Positions 48,154 through 55,987 of a stretch of DNA of 64,000 nt are shown piece after piece. The DNA lies in contig NZ_JAIHLQ010000032.1 in assembly GCF_019733355.1 (NCBI RefSeq), positions 22,818 to 86,817 on the forward strand, in the 5' to 3' direction. Each line of letters opens with the position of its first letter. Position 1 is the first letter of the stretch. The notes below the pieces were generated by a model, which worked only from the letters and a program-made list of their open reading frames with translations, did no database searches and had not been told where the DNA came from. The DNA is from Pseudomonas baetica (lineage in GTDB: Bacteria; Pseudomonadota; Gammaproteobacteria; Pseudomonadales; Pseudomonadaceae). Both the position numbers and the translations under genes were made by a program.

Positions 48154-50685
48154 TCAGTCACTCTCTGAACCCGTCGAGAATCCGCTCTCCGAGGATTCAC
48201 TGTCAGACTCTACATCCGAAAGTGGCTCATCCATTTCAATTTCTATTTTCCGGTCCATACTGGCGTTCTCCAGATACTGGGTAATCCGCTGCCTCGACGC
48301 TTCACTCAAGGGATTATTCACCAGACCAACAAATAAATCCTGCGTATCCGGGATATCGAACAATTCATCCCCTACCTCTGAAATATTATTATTCTGCAAC
48401 GCCAACACCTTGAGCTCTTTCAGCGAATCTATGCCTGAAGGAACGTTGGAAAGATTGGTGTCATACAGCATCAATTCCGTTAAATCCGGCATGAAGCCTA
48501 CAGGCGGAACGACTGTCAGAGGATTGTGTGCCAGGTTCAACAATGTAAGCGTTTCCATTCTTGCCAGCCCTTCAGCCGTCATCTCAGAAAGTCTTAGCGA
48601 GCACTTATTCAACGTGAGTTGCCGCAGTTCACGCATTTGAAAGACCCCTGACGGGAACGCCTGCATCTTTACGCCCGTCACCCTCAAGTATTGAACATTG
48701 GGAAAACTGTCAAGAAACGTCCCTATCCGTGCGCCTGGTTTTTCTGCGGTCAATATTAACTCTGTTACATATTCGAACCTGGCAGACAGCCTTGGTAACT
48801 CACCGGAAAAATCGACGCTGGAAGAAAATTGATAGTCACCGTACCCCCATCTCGAAACAGACTTGCGCCGCCAGATATCTTGCAGCTTTGCGCTGAATTG
48901 CTCGCGAGCCTGACGTTGCCCGGCGGGTGTTGGCGCTCTCCCCTGTCCCGGCGAATCCGCATGAAGTGACGGCTTATCGGCACTCCATATCGACAATTCA
49001 TCACACAACGTCGCGAACTCTTTTTCCAGCCTCATCATTACGCCGGCAGGATCGCTCTTCAAACGCTCGTTGATAAACGTCGTCACCTCCTCACCTGAAA
49101 GCTGGGGATAAAGATCATGTACACGGTCAACAACGGTCTTGGCCGATGTCGGGTTGTTATCGGCGCCGCCTCGCAGCTTCCACGCTTGCCTGTAGTGCGC
49201 GGCGGCGGGGTCGACAGTCATCGGAAGTGGCGCCAGCCCCAGCAGTTCGCTCACGGCGTGGCGCGATGGCAACGGCTGTGCACGAATCAATCGCTGCAGC
49301 GCTTGCCCTCCTCCATCCGCCACACCGAGGGCCTGACGCTGCACGGGCAGTAACAGGAACCAGAGAGCCGAATACAGATCGCTCATGCCTTGGGACGATG
49401 AACCCTCGGGGCTGCTGATGACATACCCGGCGTCCTGCCGGACCAGTACGTGATGGAACGAAGTCAGCACATCGCCGATAGCCGTCAAGACCTTCCCGTC
49501 CGACACACCCTGACGAATCTCGAGACGAACATTTCGCGGCCACTGCGCAAGACGTCCGATCATATGCAACGCCAGTCGGTCACTGTCCGGACTGGATACC
49601 GAATCCAGATAAATCCCTTCACAGGCCCGTGCGAGACGAACATCGCGCAGCACCAACAGCGCCTCTTCTGCCATTTGCCGTGGCATTCCCGGTTGGTTGT
49701 GCATATGCAGACGGTCGGCGGCACTTGCATCGCGCCACAAGGCCTCGGCTGCCGTTTTGGGCAGGTCAGGAAAAATCCGCCGCATCTGCAACGTGTTTTC
49801 ATCACAGTCAAGTTCGAACGCACGCTCATGATCCTGAAAGAGCGCGGCGCGGTCTCGCTGGGCAATGCTTGCGCCAAGCTCGCCCTCGCGCAACTGCAGC
49901 AGAGCCTGCAATTGCGGATCGACCTGGGCGCGCACCAACGGATCGGGATGTTGCATTTGTGTGATGAACGTGTGGATTTTCTGATCGAGGCCAAAGCGCC
50001 TGAGGGAGTCCTGCAGCAAGACGAGGGACCGAGCGTAAGCGGGGGAATCGCGCGTCAGCGTTTCATCCATCCCACTTACGGCAAGAATGCGTGTAATCGT
50101 GACCTCGGAAAAGCCGTCCACTGAATGCCCGATGCGGTGAAAAAGTTCAGCCGTTCGCCCCCGTAGCGAATTGAGTCTTGCAAGGTGATTACGCGAATCA
50201 CTGCTCTCCAGCGGGATCCAGAAGCTGCCCTCGCTATCCTGTTTCAGTAGCGGGCCGGAAGGGTTGAGTTCTCTGGCTAACGTGGCGCGAAACAGACCAC
50301 TCTCGGCGTCCAGGACCACTTGCACGAAATGGTTGTCGGCGACGGCCACATACTGACGCTGCTTGAAACTCCGGATGCCCTGCGCATCGGCCTCGCCGAA
50401 GTTGTTGTCCGTGTGTATCCAGTAATCTGTCAGCGAGGACGTCGCGGCAAGCATCGCAAAATCACCGAACGCCGAAGACATCGGGCTCACACTCAAACTG
50501 GCCGCTTGCGTCACCGCGGCCGAGTCTGGCCGGTTGGCGGGGTGCAACGGTTCCGGGTGAGGCGATAGAGGCAAATGCGGTATTGCTGGAGAGGAGTACG
50601 CTGGCCGATGTGGTTCATTCGCGCTGAAATCCCGTGTTTTGGTAGGGGCAGGAACAGGTTTGATCTTTGGCAGTTTGCCAGCCAT
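48154..50685 (-). CDS. LRR effector-family protein lacking the NEL domain
   Basis: This 843-aa protein starts MAGKLPKIKPVPAPTK after AAGGA and has a proline-rich leader. Residues ~103-165 (GIRSFKQRQYVAVADN, DAESGLFRATLARELNPSGP) are homologous to the N-termini of the genes at 7641 and 10369. The helical middle (GMPRQMAEEALLVLRDVRLA, LAQWPRNVRLEIRQGVSDG) is the type found in large Pseudomonas NEL/dermonecrotic-like effectors. LRRs run from about residue 640 to 800 (LTLLNLAHNPLTVVPPVGF, LKVLALQNNNISEVGDEL). The protein then ends in a short acidic serine-rich tail (DVESDSESSESGFSTGSESD) with no catalytic cysteine domain. It is either a truncated ligase or a binding-only effector. Confidence 0.8.
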   Translation of the reverse strand: MAGKLPKIKPVPAPTKTRDFSANEPHRPAYSSPAIPHLPLSPHPEPLHPANRPDSAAVTQAASLSVSPMSSAFGDFAMLAATSSLTDYWIHTDNNFGEADAQGIRSFKQRQYVAVADNHFVQVVLDAESGLFRATLARELNPSGPLLKQDSEGSFWIPLESSDSRNHLARLNSLRGRTAELFHRIGHSVDGFSEVTITRILAVSGMDETLTRDSPAYARSLVLLQDSLRRFGLDQKIHTFITQMQHPDPLVRAQVDPQLQALLQLREGELGASIAQRDRAALFQDHERAFELDCDENTLQMRRIFPDLPKTAAEALWRDASAADRLHMHNQPGMPRQMAEEALLVLRDVRLARACEGIYLDSVSSPDSDRLALHMIGRLAQWPRNVRLEIRQGVSDGKVLTAIGDVLTSFHHVLVRQDAGYVISSPEGSSSQGMSDLYSALWFLLLPVQRQALGVADGGGQALQRLIRAQPLPSRHAVSELLGLAPLPMTVDPAAAHYRQAWKLRGGADNNPTSAKTVVDRVHDLYPQLSGEEVTTFINERLKSDPAGVMMRLEKEFATLCDELSIWSADKPSLHADSPGQGRAPTPAGQRQAREQFSAKLQDIWRRKSVSRWGYGDYQFSSSVDFSGELPRLSARFEYVTELILTAEKPGARIGTFLDSFPNVQYLRVTGVKMQAFPSGVFQMRELRQLTLNKCSLRLSEMTAEGLARMETLTLLNLAHNPLTVVPPVGFMPDLTELMLYDTNLSNVPSGIDSLKELKVLALQNNNISEVGDELFDIPDTQDLFVGLVNNPLSEASRQRITQYLENASMDRKIEIEMDEPLSDVESDSESSESGFSTGSESD

Positions 50686-50794
50686 GAATGCTCATCCTTG
50701 AGGTTTGGTTAGTTGGGGCCCCATAACATTGCAGGCCCAGAAAGTATGCTGACGCGCCAATACATGACTGTCAGGACAATCAGTTTATCGGTTT

Positions 50795-50811
50795 ACCCGG
50801 TGTAACCCGGT
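50795..50811. promoter_or_regulatory. Tandem ACCCGGT repeat upstream of LRR gene
   Basis: Two copies of ACCCGGT at 50795-50801 and 50805-50811 are spaced by one helical turn and abut TATATATG. This arrangement suggests binding sites for a regulator on one face of the DNA, about 110 bp before the 48154-50685 gene. No regulator is known for it. Confidence 0.35.
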
Positions 50812-51114
50812 ATATATGTGTACTGCATTCATCGCATTCAAGAGCAATGACGCCTTTTAATTATTGGTGTGTGATTCGCGAAGCTTATTGACGCAGGCGA
50901 AAGCGCAGTCAGCATCAACCACTACTCTATCGGCAGCCCAGTAGATCTGTTTGTTTTTTTTAGCCATCAGGTACTGGCCAACATATAAGTACCCGACACA
51001 AATACCGGCAACTCACATCCCGCAGGGCCGCAAACTTGAGCAGTCACTTAATGGAGTCATTTCGATGTTGCTGTAATGCCGGCCCGACAAAGTACCGCCA
51101 TTGCTGCGGACAAT

Positions 51115-51309
51115 CTACCCGTTGAACTTGATGGAGGCACCGATCTGAAGGGGCTTCACGCTTTCGCTGGAAACCCGGAACGTACATATACAAGGCTGGT
51201 TCGAATCATCCTCGTCTTCATCATCCACACTGTTTATTACAGCGAAGCTGTTCGGTACTGCCAGAGTACAACGTACCTTTTCATTACTGGCTCGCCCATC
51301 AATTCGCAA
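51115..51309 (-). pseudogene. Small open frame, possible gene remnant
   Basis: A 64-codon frame (TTG start at 51309; no ATG) encodes EKVRCTLAVPNSFAVINSVD, an acidic run DDEDEDD, then FRVSSESVKPLQIGASIKFN before TAG. Its amino-acid pattern is protein-like with beta-strand periodicity, while the overlapping plus frame is not. The frame is closed upstream by TAA 21 codons... near 51342, and AGGAGG lies 13 bases before the TTG, which is too far for a good start. It could be the 3' end of a decayed gene or a genuine small protein. I do not recognise it. Confidence 0.3.
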
Positions 51310-51488
51310 GGTTTTTTCCAGCCTCCTATTGAATTAGCGGCAAGACTCAGAAACAACATGGGCCCACTAAGTTCGCTTAAGCAGAAAGACAAGAAATCTC
51401 AACAACCGGTTAAAACAGATAGAACCCGCCGCCACCTTCAATTCGCAAAACCCGGCAACACTCTATTTTTATTCGATAGCAGGCTGAA

Positions 51489-52100
51489 TCAATGCTCATC
51501 GTTATAAACGAACTTGGGCATTTCCCAATGAAAACGAATGGCCAGCAGACGTAACAAAAACCCGCCGAACAGGGTAATCAGAATGGCTTGCTCGCCTGGC
51601 ACGTTCAGATACAGACACAACATGTAACACCACGCTGCGGCGAACGACACGCTGGCATACAGTTCTCGGCGGAAGATCAGCGGGATGTCATTACAGAAGA
51701 TATCGCGCAGGATGCCGCCGAAGACTCCGGTGATCACACCGCTGACCGAAGCCACCAGCATGCCATGGCCCATTTCCAGAGCGGTCATGCAGCCGATCAG
51801 GGTAAACGCCACCAGACCGACGGCGTCGAGCACCAGAAACAACGAGCGCAGATGCCGCATCCAACGTGCAGTGAACACGGTCAACATCGCTGCAGCGGAG
51901 GTCAGCACCAGATATTCCGGGTGTTTGACCCATGTCAGCGGGTAGTGCCCGAGCAGCACGTCACGCACCGAACCACCGCCCAGCGCCGTGACACACGCAA
52001 TCAGCACCACGCCGAACCAGTCCATGCCGCGACGGCCCGCAGACAGGGCGCCCGTCATGGCTTCAGCGGTAATGGCGATCAAATAGAGCATTAGCAACAT
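51489..52100 (-). CDS. TRIC/UPF0126 family membrane protein
   Basis: The 203-aa protein has about seven membrane segments in two repeated halves, each with the family motif: SAGRRGMDWFGVVLIACVTA with GGGSVRDVLLG, and GVITGVFGGILRDIFCNDIP. This is the YicG/YadS family of trimeric intracellular-cation-type channels, members of which have been linked to glycine transport. It sits between the accessory RHS/LRR genes and orn, on the same strand as orn, 98 bp downstream of it. Substrate is not predictable here. Confidence 0.88.
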   Translation of the reverse strand: MLLMLYLIAITAEAMTGALSAGRRGMDWFGVVLIACVTALGGGSVRDVLLGHYPLTWVKHPEYLVLTSAAAMLTVFTARWMRHLRSLFLVLDAVGLVAFTLIGCMTALEMGHGMLVASVSGVITGVFGGILRDIFCNDIPLIFRRELYASVSFAAAWCYMLCLYLNVPGEQAILITLFGGFLLRLLAIRFHWEMPKFVYNDEH

Positions 52101-52197
52101 GGTGGCGATCCTGGCAGGAAGGCGCGCAGTCTAGCCATTTCGGTGCAGCACCAAAAGAGGGCGAGAACACACGCCACACCAAGCCGTCAGCCCAGAA

Positions 52198-52740
52198 TCA
52201 GAACTTGATGAAATGCTTGCGGTAATGCTGCAGCTCGGCGATCGATTCACGGATGTCGTCCAGCGCCAGGTGAGTGCTGCCCTTCTTGAAGCTGTCGCGT
52301 ACATCCGGCGCCCAGCGTGCGGCCAGCTCTTTGAGCGTGGAGACGTCGAGGTTGCGGTAGTGGAAGTAGCTTTCCAGCGCCTTCATGTGGGTATAAAGGA
52401 AGCGGCGATCCTGGCAGATGCTGTTGCCACAGATTGGCGACTTGCCCTTGGGCACCCACTTCTCCAGAAACGCGATGGTTTCGGCTTCGGCTTCGGCCAT
52501 GCTGATGCGGCTGTCGCGAACGCGTTGGGTCAGGCCGGAGTTACCGTGGGTGCGGGTGTTCCACTCGTCCATGCGCGCCAGCACGTCGTCGCTGTGGTGA
52601 ATGGCGATCACCGGCCCTTCGGCCAGCGTGTTGAGGTCACTGTCGGTGACGATGGTGGCCATTTCGATGATGACGTCGTTATCCGGATCAAGGCCCGTCA
52701 TTTCCAGGTCGATCCAGATCAGATTCTGTGGGTTCTGCAT
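52198..52740 (-). CDS. orn: Oligoribonuclease
   Basis: This 180-aa DEDDh 3'-5' exonuclease degrades 2-nt RNAs, including pGpG from c-di-GMP breakdown. Exo motifs: IWIDLEMTGLD, CGNSICQDRRFL, and the C-terminal HLALDDIRESI. ATG 52740 (MQNPQNLIWIDLEMTGL) has GGAG just upstream and is preferred to 52758. It is divergent from rsgA with a 107-bp shared promoter region, as in other pseudomonads. Confidence 0.97.
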   Translation of the reverse strand: MQNPQNLIWIDLEMTGLDPDNDVIIEMATIVTDSDLNTLAEGPVIAIHHSDDVLARMDEWNTRTHGNSGLTQRVRDSRISMAEAEAETIAFLEKWVPKGKSPICGNSICQDRRFLYTHMKALESYFHYRNLDVSTLKELAARWAPDVRDSFKKGSTHLALDDIRESIAELQHYRKHFIKF

Positions 52741-52847
52741 ATTTCGGCTCCTAGGCAATGCTGCGCAGTTTAGCCTAGGCCGGTGCCCCGGCGTGCTAAA
52801 CTCGCGGCCGTTTTACCTAATCGCTGCATTCTTCAGACGGAACACCC

Positions 52848-53879
52848 ATGGCCAAACGCCAACTCAATCGTCGTCAAAACTGGCGCATCGAAAAGATTCA
52901 GGGCGAGCGCGCCGCACGCGCCGCCAAACGTGAGTCCTCGGCAGTCGAGGCGCTCGAAGGTGGCGATCTCGGCCCTGAGCAACACGGCCTGGTGATCGCT
53001 CACTTCGGTGTGCAGGTCGAGGTCGAGGCCAAGGACGGCGAACTCGCAGGCCAGGTGTTCCGTTGCCACTTACGCGCCAATCTGCCAGCGCTGGTGACCG
53101 GCGATCAGGTCGTATGGCGTGCCGGCAACCAGGGCATCGGTGTGATCGTCGCGCAATTGCCGCGTACCACCGAACTGTGCCGTCCGGACAGCCGTGGCCA
53201 GCTCAAGCCTGTAGCGGCCAACGTCGACATGATCGTCATCGTCTTCGCCCCGCTGCCCGAGCCCCACGCCAACCTGATCGACCGCTACCTCGTAGCGGCC
53301 GAACACGCCGGCATCCGTCCGCTGTTGCTGCTGAACAAGTTCGACCTGATCGACGAGCAGAATGCCCCGGCACTCAACGCCCTGCTGGCCGTTTACCGCA
53401 CGCTGGGTTATCCGGTGCTGGAAGTGTCTGCGCATCACGGCAACGGCATGGAACAGCTGCAACAGCAGCTCGACGGGCGCATCAGCGTGTTCGTCGGCCA
53501 GTCCGGCGTCGGCAAGTCGTCGCTGGTCAACAGCTTGTTGCCTGAGGTGGACACCCGCGTCGGGCCGTTGTCCGAGCTGTCCGGTCAGGGCACGCACACG
53601 ACGACCACCGCGCGCTTGTTCCATTTTCCGGGCGGTGGTGAACTGATCGACTCCCCGGGCATCCGTGAATTCGGCCTCGGCCACGTCAGCCGCGCCGACG
53701 TCGAAGCCGGTTTCATCGAGTTCAATGACCTGCTCGGCACCTGCCGCTTCCGCGATTGCAAGCACGATCGCGAACCGGGTTGTGCACTGCTCAAGGCTCT
53801 GGAAGATGGCCGCGTGCAGCAACAACGAATGAACAGCTACCGCTCGATCATCGCCAGCCTGCCTGAAAACGGCTATTAA
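52848..53879 (+). CDS. rsgA: Small-subunit maturation GTPase RsgA
   Basis: The 343-aa circularly permuted GTPase has an N-terminal OB fold, then G4 LLNKFDLID before G1 GQSGVGKSSLVNSLL, followed by G2/G3 (GTHTTTTARLFHFPGGGELI, DSPGIREFGL) and the zinc knuckle CRFRDCKHDREPGC. It checks late 30S maturation. The basic N-terminus MAKRQLNRRQNWRIEKIQ is typical. In relatives I know, this gene is followed by motAB; here a TIR-caspase operon follows. Confidence 0.97.
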   Translation: MAKRQLNRRQNWRIEKIQGERAARAAKRESSAVEALEGGDLGPEQHGLVIAHFGVQVEVEAKDGELAGQVFRCHLRANLPALVTGDQVVWRAGNQGIGVIVAQLPRTTELCRPDSRGQLKPVAANVDMIVIVFAPLPEPHANLIDRYLVAAEHAGIRPLLLLNKFDLIDEQNAPALNALLAVYRTLGYPVLEVSAHHGNGMEQLQQQLDGRISVFVGQSGVGKSSLVNSLLPEVDTRVGPLSELSGQGTHTTTTARLFHFPGGGELIDSPGIREFGLGHVSRADVEAGFIEFNDLLGTCRFRDCKHDREPGCALLKALEDGRVQQQRMNSYRSIIASLPENGY

Positions 53880-53888
53880 ACAGGCGCA

Positions 53889-53917
53889 CCGGCAGCCCTG
53901 AAACACAGGGCTGCCGG
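53889..53917. terminator. Strong hairpin after rsgA, without T tract
   Basis: CCGGCAGCCCTG / CAGGGCTGCCGG forms a perfect 12-bp stem with a 5-base loop, 10 bases after the rsgA stop. No U tract follows, so it could end transcription poorly, block 3' exonucleases, or mark the island boundary. Confidence 0.55.
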
Positions 53918-54091
53918 CTGTAGGATCACGCCTGACAAATCCTCAGAACGCCTAAACGTCAGACCTTTCTGTAGGGCTTTAGCACGCCTGTTTGCAGGAC
54001 ATTTCTCTTTTACCGCCAGCACCTTGTAGGCCTCACGCAGATGCCTACATTCAGTTCCTCCTTCGCACAGTCGCGACCTCCGAGGAACCCC

Positions 54092-54499
54092 ATGCAAACC
54101 TATCATTTGTTCATCAGCCATTCGTGGAACTACTCCCACGCCCACGACAACCTCGTACGCCTGCTCAGCGCGCAACCCGGTTTCACCTTCAAGAATTTCT
54201 CCGTGCCACCGCACAACCCGATCATGGGCGCGCAAACCGACAAGCAACTGGAAGAGGCTATCGAGAACAAGATCCGCCCTTGCTCGGCAGTGCTGATCAT
54301 GGCCGGCATGTACTCGACATACAGCAAGTGGATCAACAAGGAAATCGAAATCGCCAAGCGCATGGACAAAGTGATCATCGCGATCAAGCCGTTCGGGGCC
54401 GAGCGGATTTCCACCGTCGTACGCAACGCCGCTGATGCCGAGTGCGCGTGGAGCACCAAAAGCATCGTCGCGGCCATTCGCCTGCATACGGCGGTGTAA
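54092..54499 (+). CDS. TIR-like (ThsB-type) domain protein, TIR-1
   Basis: The 135-aa protein is a single TIR-like domain of the ThsB/MTH538 type. It opens with the strand-loop MQTYHLFISHSWNYSHAHDN, continues with the box-like IRPCSAVLIMAGMYSTYSKW, and carries the candidate catalytic Glu84 in WINKEIEIAKRM. Such domains cleave NAD+ and make cyclic ADP-ribose-type signals on phage infection. ATG 54092 has GAGGA just upstream and is preferred over 54041. It is the first gene of a three-gene operon: 2 bp separate its stop from the caspase-like gene. It is unlike the second TIR protein, so it is not a recent duplicate. Function in defence is inferred. Confidence 0.85.
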   Translation: MQTYHLFISHSWNYSHAHDNLVRLLSAQPGFTFKNFSVPPHNPIMGAQTDKQLEEAIENKIRPCSAVLIMAGMYSTYSKWINKEIEIAKRMDKVIIAIKPFGAERISTVVRNAADAECAWSTKSIVAAIRLHTAV

Positions 54500-54501
54500 T
54501 C

Positions 54502-55461
54502 ATGCGCAAGGGACTGTTTATCGGCATCAACCACTACGCCCACGTCACGCCACTGAGCGGCTGCAACAACGATGCAATGGCCATGGCTTCGGTGCTGGAG
54601 CGTCACGCCAGCGGGCGCCCGAACTTCAGCAGCAAAGTGCTGACCTCATCCGAGGAGAACCTGACGCTCACGGCCATGAAACAGCACATTCAAAGTCTGT
54701 TCTCGGGCGACTGCGATGTGGCGCTGCTGTACTTTGCCGGCCACGGCCAGTTCGACACCAGCATCGACGAAGGGCTGCTGATTCCACAGGACTTCAAACA
54801 CGGCGGGGAAGGCATTCGCATCAGCGACATTCTGGAGTGGGCGGACAAGGCCCCGCACATCAAGAACAAAATCATAATTCTCGATTGCTGTCAGGCAGGC
54901 GCAGCCGGCGCCATGCGCAATTTGCGCGGTGGCAGCAGTGTGATCGGCGAAGGCATGACCATTCTCACCGCGTGCAAAAAAGAACAGTCCGCCCTCGAAA
55001 GTCGCGGCCACGGCGTATTCACCGACCTGCTGTTACAGGCCCTGCACGGTGGCGCCGCCAACGTGCTCGGCAAGGTCACGCCGGGTAGCGTTTACTCGTT
55101 TGTCGACAATGCCTTGGGTGCCTGGGAGCAGCGCCCGGTGTTCAAGACCAACGTGTCGCAGTTCGTGCCCTTGCGCGAGGTAGCACCGCTGATTGCCGAA
55201 GAAACCCTGCGCAAACTCAAGGACTGGTTCCCCGAGCCGAGTTTCGTCTTCAGGCTCGATCCCAGCTACGAGCCCACCGAAGCAACGTTCGATCCCGATC
55301 ACGGCGCCGTCTTTAAGCAACTGCAAATGTGCAACCGCCACAGCCTGGTCGAACCGGTCGATGCCGAGCACATGTATTACGCCGCCCTCAACTCCACCGG
55401 TTGTCGCCTCACCGCCCTCGGTGCCTACTACCGCGAACTCGCCCTCAAAGGACACTTCTGA
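54502..55461 (+). CDS. Caspase-like (peptidase C14) protease
   Basis: The 319-aa protein has an N-terminal caspase-like domain: MRKGLFIGINHYAHVTPLSG (first strand), His81 in LLYFAGHGQFD, and Cys130 in IIILDCCQAGAAG form the catalytic His-Cys dyad, followed by GMTILTACKKEQSALE and GHGVFTDLLLQAL. The last ~90 residues (from about 230) form a separate domain that I do not recognise and that could bind an activating ligand. Start ATG 54502 is 2 bp past the TIR-1 stop; its stop TGA shares a base with the TIR-2 ATG. In TIR-caspase defence systems the nucleotide made by the TIR enzyme turns such a protease on and the cell stops phage growth by degrading its proteins. Confidence 0.88.
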   Translation: MRKGLFIGINHYAHVTPLSGCNNDAMAMASVLERHASGRPNFSSKVLTSSEENLTLTAMKQHIQSLFSGDCDVALLYFAGHGQFDTSIDEGLLIPQDFKHGGEGIRISDILEWADKAPHIKNKIIILDCCQAGAAGAMRNLRGGSSVIGEGMTILTACKKEQSALESRGHGVFTDLLLQALHGGAANVLGKVTPGSVYSFVDNALGAWEQRPVFKTNVSQFVPLREVAPLIAEETLRKLKDWFPEPSFVFRLDPSYEPTEATFDPDHGAVFKQLQMCNRHSLVEPVDAEHMYYAALNSTGCRLTALGAYYRELALKGHF

Positions 55462-55946
55462 TGCCCGTCTTCATCAGCTACCGCCACATGGATCGCGCCC
55501 ACGCCATCGCCATCAACACCCGACTGATGCAGGCCAACATCAAAACCTACCTCGACGTACTGGATCCGGAATCCCAGACCACCGAAGACATCACCGGGGT
55601 CATCACCCGCAACATCACCGAATGCACGCACCTGTTGGCGGTGGTTTCGGAAAAAACCGCGCTGTCGTGGTGGGTGCCGTTCGAAATCGGCGAAGCAACC
55701 ATCAGCAACCGGCGGATCTGTTCGTACAAGACCGGGCCGACGGAATTGCCGTTGTACCTGGATAAGTGGCCGAAGCTGAGCACAGCCAGTGATCTGAATT
55801 TCTTTATCGATGCGTATCGTGAGGAAGTGTCGACCAAGCGCTCGATAATGCTGGATTCGAGCAACGAATCGTTTAGCGGAACCTATAAACGCAACGCCGA
55901 GATTTTCCATGAACAACTGAAAAACCGGATTCGGCGGGGGTTCTGA
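55461..55946 (+). CDS. Second TIR domain protein, TIR-2
   Basis: The 161-aa protein starts MPVFISYRHMDRAHAIAINT, a classical TIR opening. DITGVITRNITECTHLLAVV follows, and then WWVPFEIGEATISNRRICSY, where Glu75 fits the catalytic glutamate of NAD+-cleaving TIR domains. About 50 C-terminal residues extend beyond the core (STKRSIMLDSSNESFSGTYK). Its ATG overlaps the caspase-like stop by one base (TGATG), so production is coupled. Its sequence differs strongly from TIR-1, so the two may sense different cues, work as a pair, or split sensing and catalysis. Confidence 0.87.
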   Translation: MPVFISYRHMDRAHAIAINTRLMQANIKTYLDVLDPESQTTEDITGVITRNITECTHLLAVVSEKTALSWWVPFEIGEATISNRRICSYKTGPTELPLYLDKWPKLSTASDLNFFIDAYREEVSTKRSIMLDSSNESFSGTYKRNAEIFHEQLKNRIRRGF

Positions 55947-55953
55947 CAGACGT

Positions 55954-55983
55954 AAAAAAGCCGCGACACCATCGCGGCTTTTT
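55954..55983. terminator. Bidirectional terminator after the TIR-caspase operon
   Basis: AAAAAAGCCGCGA / TCGCGGCTTTTT with a 5-base loop has A and T runs on both sides. It closes the plus-strand operon (stop 55946) and the minus-strand 91-aa gene (stop 55988). Confidence 0.93.
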
Positions 55984-55987
55984 ACTT

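Larger units (their letters stand above)
50686..51488. other. 800-bp intergenic stretch without a firm gene
   Basis: The part nearest 50685 holds tandem ACCCGGT repeats and an AT-rich box that fit a promoter for the LRR gene. The middle (50880-51100) shows nothing I can name. A small protein-like minus-strand frame occupies 51115-51309. A plus-strand frame at 51076-51507 overlaps it but does not look coding. Confidence 0.55.

Noticed and set aside
47997..48284. Plus-strand frame of 95 codons between the 328-aa and LRR genes
   Set aside because: It overlaps the end of the LRR gene, lacks a ribosome site and shows no protein-like pattern.
51076..51507. Plus-strand frame of 143 codons in the gap before the TRIC gene
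   Set aside because: It has no ribosome site or domain pattern, and it overlaps both a more protein-like minus frame and the end of the membrane protein gene.
54092..55946. Classical Thoeris type I (ThsA SIR2/SLOG effector with ThsB)
   Set aside because: No SIR2 or SLOG domain protein is present; the effector between the TIR genes is caspase-like.
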